From Oscillibacter valericigenes (GTDB lineage Bacteria; Bacillota; Clostridia; Oscillospirales; Oscillospiraceae), in assembly GCF_016902445.1 (NCBI RefSeq), contig NZ_JACSNX010000018.1:1-54972 (forward strand): a DNA stretch of 54,972 nucleotides, written 5' to 3'. The notes beneath the pieces are model-generated. The model had not been told where the DNA came from. It did no database searches and saw only the letters and a list, made by a program, of their open reading frames with translations. Every line of letters begins with the position of its first letter. The stretch's first letter is position 1. The translations under genes and the position numbers were made by a program. Of this stretch, positions 49,757 through 54,972 are shown piece by piece.

Positions 49757-51040
49757 ATGAAAAAACGACTCGCATCATTCCTCTGTGCCCTTCTCCTGGT
49801 GGTGAGCGCGATCCCTGCCGCCTCCGCTCTGGAGGGGGAGGCGGCCCGTGCGGCGGACACTCTCTCCACCCTGGGTCTTATCGACGCTACATATGACCTG
49901 GACGCCACCGCCACCCGGTCCCAGGCGGCGGTGCTGCTGGTGAAGCTGGCCGGCGCGGAGCAGGCCGCTGCGGCCGACAACTGGATCGCCGGCTTCCGGG
50001 ACGTGCCAGCCTCCATCGCCCAGGAGGTGAACTACGCCGCCCGGCAGGGCTGGATCACCGGCGCCACGGTGGTGGAGTTCCGGCCGGACGCCGCCCTCAC
50101 CGCCAACGCCTGGAGCGCCTTCCTGCTGCGGATGCTTGGGTATTCTGATAAGGACGGGGACTTCACCGTCTCCGACGCCGCCGGCTTTGCCCAGCGGATT
50201 GGCCTCTTCCCCATCGCCTACACCGGCACCCTGACCCAGGGAGACCTGTACGAGATGGCGGCGGACGCCCTGACCTTCTCCTACCGGGACGGCAGCGCCA
50301 CGGTGATCGGCCGCCTGGTGAGCCAGGGAGCTGTCTCCCGCTCCGCCGCCAATGCCCTGGGCCTGCTGACCTCCGCTCTGACGGCCCGGCAGGCGGCGGA
50401 CCGCTGCATGGCCGCCGTGTTCCGGCTGGACACCTATGAGTCCCAGGAGTATGTGGAGGAGGGTCTGGTCACCGGCGAGGCCAGCGGCTTCTTCATCTCC
50501 GTTGACGGGCTGGCAGTCACCAACTACCACTCCATCGAGGATGCGGTCTATGCCACCGCCACCCTCTCCACCGGGGATGTCTACGAGGTGGACCGGGTGA
50601 TCTACTACGACCCGGACATCGACATCGCCGTGATCCGCATCTCCCGGACCGCCCTGGAGGGCCATGACACCACTGCCTTCGCCGCCCTGGACATCGCCCC
50701 CTCCGGCACCGGCGACCTGCGGGTGGGCGACACGGTCTACGCCATCGGCAACCCCCTGGGGCTGGGGCTGGCGGTCAGCTCCGGCGTGGTCAGCGCCACG
50801 GCCCGGGAGGTGGAGCGGTACGCCCTGCCCTGTGTCATGAGCACTGCCGACATCTCCGAGGGCAGCAGCGGCGGCGCCCTGCTGAACGTCTACGGTCAGG
50901 TGGTGGCTGTCACCTCCGGCGCCTATGTCTACGGCAACAGCATGTACCTGGCGGTGCCCATCGACCCCGTCCTCACCGCCGACCTCACTGGCGAGGGCCT
51001 GACCCTGGAGGAGGTCCTTGACGCTGAGGCCGTGGGCTGA
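49757..51040 (+). CDS. Secreted SLH-domain trypsin-like serine protease
   Basis: A 427-residue exported protein with signal peptide (MKKRLASFLCALLLVVSAIPAASA). Residues about 25-205 form SLH-like repeats (ADTLSTLGLIDATYDLDATATRSQAAVLLVKLAG is the first) that would attach it to the wall. From about 225 a trypsin-like domain of the HtrA/S1C kind: His in VTNYHSIED, Asp in DIDIAVIRIS, Ser in EGSSGGALLNVYGQVV. No PDZ domain follows. GGAGG upstream of the ATG at 49757. An independent unit with its own terminator. Confidence 0.88.
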   Translation: MKKRLASFLCALLLVVSAIPAASALEGEAARAADTLSTLGLIDATYDLDATATRSQAAVLLVKLAGAEQAAAADNWIAGFRDVPASIAQEVNYAARQGWITGATVVEFRPDAALTANAWSAFLLRMLGYSDKDGDFTVSDAAGFAQRIGLFPIAYTGTLTQGDLYEMAADALTFSYRDGSATVIGRLVSQGAVSRSAANALGLLTSALTARQAADRCMAAVFRLDTYESQEYVEEGLVTGEASGFFISVDGLAVTNYHSIEDAVYATATLSTGDVYEVDRVIYYDPDIDIAVIRISRTALEGHDTTAFAALDIAPSGTGDLRVGDTVYAIGNPLGLGLAVSSGVVSATAREVERYALPCVMSTADISEGSSGGALLNVYGQVVAVTSGAYVYGNSMYLAVPIDPVLTADLTGEGLTLEEVLDAEAVG

Positions 51041-51050
51041 TCATCCATCC

Positions 51051-51084
51051 AAAAAAGAGACGCCTTCAAAAGGCGTCTCTTTTT
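51051..51084. terminator. Bidirectional terminator
   Basis: AAAAAAGAGACGCCTT and AAGGCGTCTCTTTTT arms around CAA, between convergent genes. Confidence 0.9.
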
Positions 51085-51094
51085 GCGTGTCCGC

Positions 51095-51751
51095 TCAGTG
51101 GGTCAGGATGAATCGCTCCAGCTCCTCCGGCGTCCGGACCACCGCCACGGCGCCACTCTCCGCCAGCTCGCCGGGGGCGGCGTAGCCGAAGAACTCCACC
51201 CCGGCGCAGTCAATGCCGCATTCTCTGGCCCCCAGCACGTCGAACTTCCGGTCCCCCACCATCAGGATCTCCGGCTTCTGTTCCTCCGTCAGTCCCAGGC
51301 GGCGCATGGTCTCCCGGATCACGTCCGCCTTGGTCCAGTCCCCCACAGGCGGGCTGCCGGTCACCACCGCCAGGGACGGTGTGAAGCCGAACCGCTCACA
51401 AATGGGCACGCACAGGCTCTCCGGCTTGGAGGACGCCAGGGCCAGCACATAGCCCCGGGCCTTCAGCTGGGCGCACAGGTCCGCCATACCGGGGGCGGCC
51501 ATGTTTTCGAACTTTCCGATGGGCTCGTACCGCTCCCGAAAGGCGGCGATGGCTTCCGCCGCCCGCTCCGCCGAAAAGCCGCAGAAGCCGGCGAAGGAGT
51601 CCTGCAGGGGCGGGCCGATGAATTTGATGAGGGTGCTCTCCGGCGGCACCGGCTCCCCCAGCTTGTCAAAGGCATACCGCAGGCTGTTGAGGATGCCCTC
51701 CTTGGAGTCTGTCAGCGTGCCGTCCAGATCAAAGAAAATATAATGGTACAT
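51095..51751 (-). CDS. HAD-family hydrolase (phosphoglycolate phosphatase-like)
   Basis: A 218-residue HAD phosphatase. Motif I FFDLDGTLTDS with the nucleophile Asp, motif II in ALASSKPES, motif III Lys in WTKADVI, and motif IV MVGDRKFDVLGA. The C1 cap follows residue 15. It resembles Gph/PgmB and YjjG-like subfamilies; the substrate cannot be told from sequence. The ATG at 51751 has a GGAGACG site. The next gene upstream ends 36 bases away. Confidence 0.9.
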   Translation of the reverse strand: MYHYIFFDLDGTLTDSKEGILNSLRYAFDKLGEPVPPESTLIKFIGPPLQDSFAGFCGFSAERAAEAIAAFRERYEPIGKFENMAAPGMADLCAQLKARGYVLALASSKPESLCVPICERFGFTPSLAVVTGSPPVGDWTKADVIRETMRRLGLTEEQKPEILMVGDRKFDVLGARECGIDCAGVEFFGYAAPGELAESGAVAVVRTPEELERFILTH

Positions 51752-51787
51752 GAACGTCTCCCCTTATGTCTTGCGGGGGAGATTTTA

Positions 51788-52828
51788 TCATGTTTCGCCC
51801 TGTTCCGCAAGAGGGGGCCGCCGCTTTTTCCGCCGCACCAGGGTCCAGGCCAGCACCCCCGCCCCGGAGACGGCGCCGGCAAGCACCACGCCCTGCCGCA
51901 GCCGGACCCAGAGGCCCACGTCGGCCTCCAGCCGGCCCCGCAGAATGGTCCAGCTCTCCGGAAAGCCGCTGCGGACCATCTCTTCCCCATATTGGGCGAT
52001 CCAGGGGGACAGGGCCCGGTCCAGCTGGCCGTCCGCCAGGAACCACAGCCCCGCCAGCAGCACCGCCCACACCAGCCACGCCAGCCAGATCTGCCGGGTC
52101 CGCCGCAGGAAGCGGTCCCCCCGGCGCAGCGCTGGCCGCAGCCGCTCCGGCACCCACAGAAGCGACGCCGCTTTCCCCGCTCGGCGGCGCAGCCGCCATT
52201 CCATCCCGGCGCACAGCAGTGCCAGGCCCACGGCGAAAATCAGGGGCTTCCAGGTGTCCCCGGCGTAATAGACCCGCATCCCGGCGTCATCGATCACCAA
52301 GTCCCCGATCCGGGCCAGCCGCAGCAGCGCCCACCACTGGACAGCGGAGGCGATCAGCAGCTTGCGGTACAGGTTCTCCCAGGTCCCGGTGTCCAGGGCC
52401 ACGTCGCCGTACCGGGCCGGGTGGGCCGCCAGCACGTAGCCGATCCATAAAAGGCCCACCGACACCGGCCAGGCCGCCAGGCTGATGTAGGCCACCTGAA
52501 ATGCCGCCAGCACCGCTAGGGCCACCGCCCCGGCGAAGCAGACGTCGAACCGGGTCCGCAGCCGCAGCCGCAGCAGACGGTCCCGGGCCTCTCCGCCGCT
52601 CTCCGCAGGCCGGCCCCGCAGGGTCTCCCCCGCCAGAATGTCGTCGGCGGTGACGCCGTACAGCTCCGCCAGGGCGGGCAGCACCGTGATGTCCGGCAGT
52701 CCGGCGCCGTTTTCCCATTTGCTGACGGTCTTGTTGGAGACCCCCAGCTGGTCCGCCGCCTCCTGCTGGGTCATGCCCCGGGCCTTCCGCAGTGCCGCCA
52801 GATACGCCCCGGTCTTTTTCGTGTCCAT
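51788..52828 (-). CDS. XRE-family regulator fused to a membrane domain
   Basis: A 346-residue protein: an N-terminal Cro/C1 HTH (residues 3-62, LAALRKARGMTQQEAADQLGVSNKTVSKWENGAGLPD) followed by an extended hydrophobic region with about six membrane helices and Arg-rich loops. HTH-membrane fusions are common in Firmicutes and unstudied; they may sense membrane state. ATG at 52828 has GGAGGGC upstream. The region further upstream is AT-rich and probably foreign. Confidence 0.85.
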   Translation of the reverse strand: MDTKKTGAYLAALRKARGMTQQEAADQLGVSNKTVSKWENGAGLPDITVLPALAELYGVTADDILAGETLRGRPAESGGEARDRLLRLRLRTRFDVCFAGAVALAVLAAFQVAYISLAAWPVSVGLLWIGYVLAAHPARYGDVALDTGTWENLYRKLLIASAVQWWALLRLARIGDLVIDDAGMRVYYAGDTWKPLIFAVGLALLCAGMEWRLRRRAGKAASLLWVPERLRPALRRGDRFLRRTRQIWLAWLVWAVLLAGLWFLADGQLDRALSPWIAQYGEEMVRSGFPESWTILRGRLEADVGLWVRLRQGVVLAGAVSGAGVLAWTLVRRKKRRPPLAEQGET

Positions 52829-52957
52829 AGGCCGCCCTCCTCTCTGCTCCCAGCATACCGCAAGCCGGCCCGTTTGACCATCCCCCGCCTCAGAATTTTG
52901 TCTGCGGAGCGTGGAATCCGGCCTGGATAGCAGTCCAAACACTATGCAGCCAGTCAA

Positions 52958-52986
52958 TTGTTTTTCGTTTTTCATTTCGATATAAT
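52958..52986 (+). promoter_or_regulatory. Promoter of the YbjQ-like gene
   Basis: TTGTTT 52958-52963, 17 bases, TATAAT 52981-52986. A leader of about 115 bases follows, AT-rich, without an obvious structure. Confidence 0.75.
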
Positions 52987-53107
52987 GATTGGCATATCTT
53001 CCACATGCAAGCAATGCACTGAACAACACGCATGCGTCAAATCATAAAGCCTATCTTTCGGGATTCTATGCGGAATCAGGGCACATTTTAGAGAGGAAGC
53101 GTGAATT

Positions 53108-53623
53108 ATGGGACTTCTGGATGTTGTAAATGTCTGTACATCATGTAAAAAGGTTCTTGTTCAGATGGCGGGTGGAAAATGCCCAGACTGCGGCGGTGAC
53201 ACGATCAGCCTGATACATACGCCTAAATCTTGGAATACTTTGACTGACGAGCAAAAGCAAGCCGTCATTGAAAAAGCTTTCCAAAAAGTTCAGAAAGCGC
53301 AAGATCCAAGTGCATCTCCCGAAGATGAGTGCCCCATTACAACTACAGACAGTTTTGAAAATAAAGAGATTGAAAAATATTTGGGCACTGTCAGCGGCAC
53401 GGACATTTATCTCGTAGGCGGGGTATTGGGGGGTGGTCTGGCAAATCAAGAAAATCTATTTGGTACAGCTTTCACTGCCGCTAAATCCAGGATGCTGGAA
53501 AAAGCACGTCTACGCGGTGGAAATGCCGTAGTGGGAATGTCTCTAAGTGTAACCCCCGCTGCGACAAATAATGTTTTCGTAATTGTGACTGGAACTGCTG
53601 TTAAGTTAAAAGACAAAACCTGA
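53108..53623 (+). CDS. Zinc-ribbon protein with YbjQ/UPF0145-type domain
   Basis: A 171-residue protein. Residues 10-30 are a zinc ribbon (CTSCKKVLVQMAGGKCPDCG). The C-terminal half resembles the YbjQ (UPF0145, putative heavy-metal-binding) domain: NKEIEKYLGTVSGTDIYLVGG, AKSRMLEKARLRGGNAVVGMSLSV, FVIVTGTAVKL. Base composition is far more AT-rich than all its neighbours, with codons such as AAA, GAA and TTT prominent, which suggests recent acquisition. ATG has GAGAGGAAG upstream. Independent unit with terminator. Confidence 0.82.
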   Translation: MGLLDVVNVCTSCKKVLVQMAGGKCPDCGGDTISLIHTPKSWNTLTDEQKQAVIEKAFQKVQKAQDPSASPEDECPITTTDSFENKEIEKYLGTVSGTDIYLVGGVLGGGLANQENLFGTAFTAAKSRMLEKARLRGGNAVVGMSLSVTPAATNNVFVIVTGTAVKLKDKT

Positions 53624-53654
53624 ACAGGGCAGGGAGTGTTCCCACCTTCTTTCC

Positions 53655-53691
53655 AAAAAAACTCCCCCCGGCGGTGGCCGGGGGGAGTTTT
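53655..53691. terminator. Bidirectional terminator
   Basis: AACTCCCCCCGGC-GGT-GGCCGGGGGGAGTT flanked by A and T runs, between convergent genes. Confidence 0.9.
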
Positions 53692-53707
53692 CGTATGGAC
53701 TCTTGAA

Positions 53708-54274
53708 TTAGCCGAAGTAGCGCTTCAGCAGGCCCTCGAAGGCCTTGCCGTGTCTCGCTTCGTCCCGGGCCATCTCGTGCACGGTGTCGTGGATGGCGTC
53801 CAGGTTGTACTGCTTGGCCAGCTTGGCCAGCTCGAACTTGCCCAGAGTGGCGCCGTTCTCAGCCTCGACCCGCATCTCCAGGTTCTTCTTGGTGGAGTCG
53901 GTCACCACATCGCCCAGCAGCTCCGCGAACTTGGCGGCGTGCTCGGCCTCTTCCAGAGCGGCCCGGCGCCAGTACTCGCCGATCTCGGGATAGCCCTCGC
54001 GGTAAGCCACGCGGGCCATGGCCAGATACATGCCGACCTCGGTGCACTCACCGGTGAAGTTGGCGTTCAGGCCGTCGATGATCTCCTTCTGGACCTCAGC
54101 GGGAACACCCTCGCCAAAGGACTTGCCGACGCCCACAACATGCTCGGCGGCCCAGCTCAGCTCGCCCTTCTGCTCGGTGAACTTGGAGCCGGGAACACCG
54201 CACTGGGGGCACTTCTCGGGGGGATTCTCACCCTCGTAAACGTAACCGCAGACAGAGCAGACCCACTTCTTCAT
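53708..54274 (-). CDS. Reverse rubrerythrin (rubredoxin domain first)
   Basis: A 188-residue non-haem iron protein that reduces hydrogen peroxide in anaerobes. Unlike classical rubrerythrin, the rubredoxin-like centre is N-terminal ([10 protein letters not shown] ... CPQCGVPG). The ferritin-like diiron domain follows with Glu ligands in [37 protein letters not shown] and [12 protein letters not shown]. The ATG has GGAGG upstream. An 18-base inverted repeat and a good promoter lie upstream. Confidence 0.95.
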   Translation of the reverse strand: MKKWVCSVCGYVYEGENPPEKCPQCGVPGSKFTEQKGELSWAAEHVVGVGKSFGEGVPAEVQKEIIDGLNANFTGECTEVGMYLAMARVAYREGYPEIGEYWRRAALEEAEHAAKFAELLGDVVTDSTKKNLEMRVEAENGATLGKFELAKLAKQYNLDAIHDTVHEMARDEARHGKAFEGLLKRYFG

Positions 54275-54348
54275 AGTAAATGTCCTCCTTCTATACTTAT
54301 CTTTTAAATTTGAAAACCTTTTTTCCTCAGTCCCCTTGGGACAGTTTG

Positions 54349-54393
54349 AGTATAACAGGATATTCTAATATTTTGAAGTTGCTTTTGCAACTT
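54349..54393 (-). promoter_or_regulatory. Rubrerythrin promoter with inverted repeat
   Basis: Minus strand TTCAAA (54372-54377), 17 bases, TATACT (54349-54354). The repeat AAGTTGC-TTTT-GCAACTT at 54376-54393 touches the -35 and may be an operator of a stress regulator; it does not resemble a PerR box. Confidence 0.65.
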
Positions 54394-54427
54394 TTAGAAA
54401 ACTTTTCCGGAATTTTATCTTAGGAAT

Positions 54428-54613
54428 TTACACCTCCCGTTCAAAGATCAGGTCCACCATGCTGATCCCGCCGTGGCCCGTAAAGCTCACCGGAAAAAAG
54501 CCCACGTACCGCCAGCCCTCAGCGGCGTATTTGTCGATGCGTTCCCGGTGCTCTCGGGAACCGGACAGGAACCCGCCGCCGGTATCCACAGGGATATACT
54601 TGTACTGATACAT
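54428..54613 (-). CDS. DUF4177-like small protein
   Basis: A 61-residue protein, MYQYKYIPVDTGGGFLSGSREHRERIDKYAAEGWRYVGFFPV ... MVDLIFEREV, matching the DUF4177 pattern of a small beta-alpha-beta protein with a conserved IDKYAAEGW segment. Function unknown. ATG at 54613 has GGAGAGG upstream. Monocistronic; the terminator of the preceding gene lies 37 bases upstream. Confidence 0.85.
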   Translation of the reverse strand: MYQYKYIPVDTGGGFLSGSREHRERIDKYAAEGWRYVGFFPVSFTGHGGISMVDLIFEREV

Positions 54614-54649
54614 GTGTTTCCTCTCCTTTCCTGCAAACCGCTGTCCTGC

Positions 54650-54684
54650 AAAAACAGCGGGGAGTGGGCCTCCCCGCCGTTTTG
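54650..54684. terminator. Terminator behind the gene at the window edge
   Basis: On the minus strand CGGGGAG-GCCCA-CTCCCCG and flanking pairs, then TGTTTTT. It immediately follows the outer copy of the 3' end at 54702, so it looks like that gene's original terminator. Confidence 0.8.
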
Positions 54685-54701
54685 ATTCGCGCAAGATTTT
54701 G

Positions 54702-54779
54702 TCACTTCTCCTCCGCTGCCTGCAGGGCCTTCGCCTCGGCGATGGCCTTCTCCTGGGCTGCCGGCGGGCAGTCGCCCCA
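54702..54779 (-). repeat. Outer copy of the 3' end of the gene at the window edge
   Basis: 54705-54758 matches 54919-54972 with a single difference, GCA/GCG for Ala, and the stop is TGA instead of TAA. It encodes AQEKAIAEAKALQAAEEK and stop. The match may extend further left, but the inner gene is cut by the window edge, so this cannot be tested. The terminator at 54650-54684 is right behind it. Confidence 0.88.
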
Positions 54780-54915
54780 CAGGCCGCTGTGCGCCCTGCG
54801 GGGACCCCGCATTGGACTCAAATCGTCCGAAATGAATTCGGCCGATTTCAAGATTTTGCCTCTGGCAAAATGCTTGGACGCCGGACTCCCGGCGGAGAAG
54901 CGCGGACTGCCTTTC
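54780..54915 (-). mobile_element. E3: small structured element at the 3' end of the edge gene
   Basis: H1 at 54880-54893 and H2 at 54849-54876 are nearly the same as in E1; H3 at 54820-54848 has different arms from E1 (AAATCG/CGATTT versus AACCGG/CCGGTT) with pairing intact and the same TTCAT loop; H4 at 54797-54811. The left border is uncertain because the extent of the copied 3' end is not known. Confidence 0.72.
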
Positions 54916-54972
54916 TTACTTCTCCTCCGCCGCCTGCAGGGCCTTCGCCTCGGCGATGGCCTTCTCCTGGGC
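54916..54972 (-). CDS. 3' end of an unidentified gene (cut by the window)
   Basis: Only the last 18 codons and the TAA stop are in the window. They encode AQEKAIAEAKALQAAEEK, an Ala/Glu/Lys-rich helix that may be a coiled coil. The identity of the gene cannot be told. Its end is duplicated beyond E3. Confidence 0.75.
   Translation of the reverse strand, partial: AQEKAIAEAKALQAAEEK

Overview
The window looks like a chromosomal segment of a GC-rich, anaerobic, endospore-forming member of the Clostridia, most like the Oscillospiraceae (Oscillibacter, Dysosmobacter or Flavonifractor relatives). The evidence is the set of sporulation genes (spoIID, spoVAD, spoVAE, bofA, yqfC, yqfD, a ylbJ-like gene), a reverse rubrerythrin, a Gram-positive-type LexA box, an M-box riboswitch on mgtE, and strong AGGAGG-type ribosome binding sites. 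No phage, transposase, CRISPR, rRNA or tRNA gene was recognised.

Layout. 0-5.4 kb: a truncated large repeat (R1), an XRE regulator with a divergent small gene, a small housekeeping run (hypothetical, ybaK-type deacylase, MmcQ/YjbR), SOS-controlled uvrB, and radC. 5.5-8.9 kb: M-box-mgtE, a ribbon-helix-helix regulator divergent from a 58-residue Cys/His protein, a DUF1540 protein and a split TauE-like permease. 8.8-15 kb: HtrA, histidine kinase and response regulator, a secreted copper-amine-oxidase-like/deacetylase-like protein, and spoIID. 15-24.5 kb: membrane and secreted proteins, tadA, yaaL-bofA, rplM-rpsI, a CmpB-like membrane protein, a CDF transporter, zinc-ribbon proteins and spoVAD. 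24.6-32.7 kb: an Amt-PII fusion lying between spoVAD and spoVAE, a deacetylase-like lipoprotein, cdd, a DUF2156-GNAT fusion, mreB and comF. 32.7-37.6 kb: recD2 flanked by two inverted copies (R2, R3) of a roughly 700 bp structured repeat and by two XRE regulators. 37.6-41.7 kb: ylbJ-like, yqfC, yqfD, phoH, ybeY. 41.7-49.6 kb: nucleoside uptake and salvage (BMP lipoprotein, ABC ATPase, two permeases, deoD, deoC) and an MBL hydrolase. 49.7-55 kb: an SLH-trypsin protease, a HAD phosphatase, an XRE-membrane protein, an AT-rich YbjQ-like gene, rubrerythrin, a DUF4177 protein and the end of a gene cut by the window.

The most unusual content is non-coding. Three small elements (E1 2294-2451, E2 11751-11884, E3 about 54780-54915) share a three-hairpin fold with compensatory base changes. 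Each lies directly downstream of a gene's stop codon and is followed by a second copy of that gene's 3' end (51, 87 and at least 57 bp). For uvrB the copies differ only synonymously and the outer copy carries the Shine-Dalgarno sequence of the next gene. This suggests an element that enters gene 3' ends and rebuilds the C-terminus. I know of no described family that fits. The other repeats are the large R elements (R2 ends in 27 bp inverted repeats and supplies the recD2 stop codon), two paralogous XRE/small-protein modules each abutting an R copy, and two arrays of tight triloop hairpins.

Limits: all identifications come from reading sequence and motifs. No database search, folding program or alignment tool was run. 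Start sites were chosen from ribosome binding sites.
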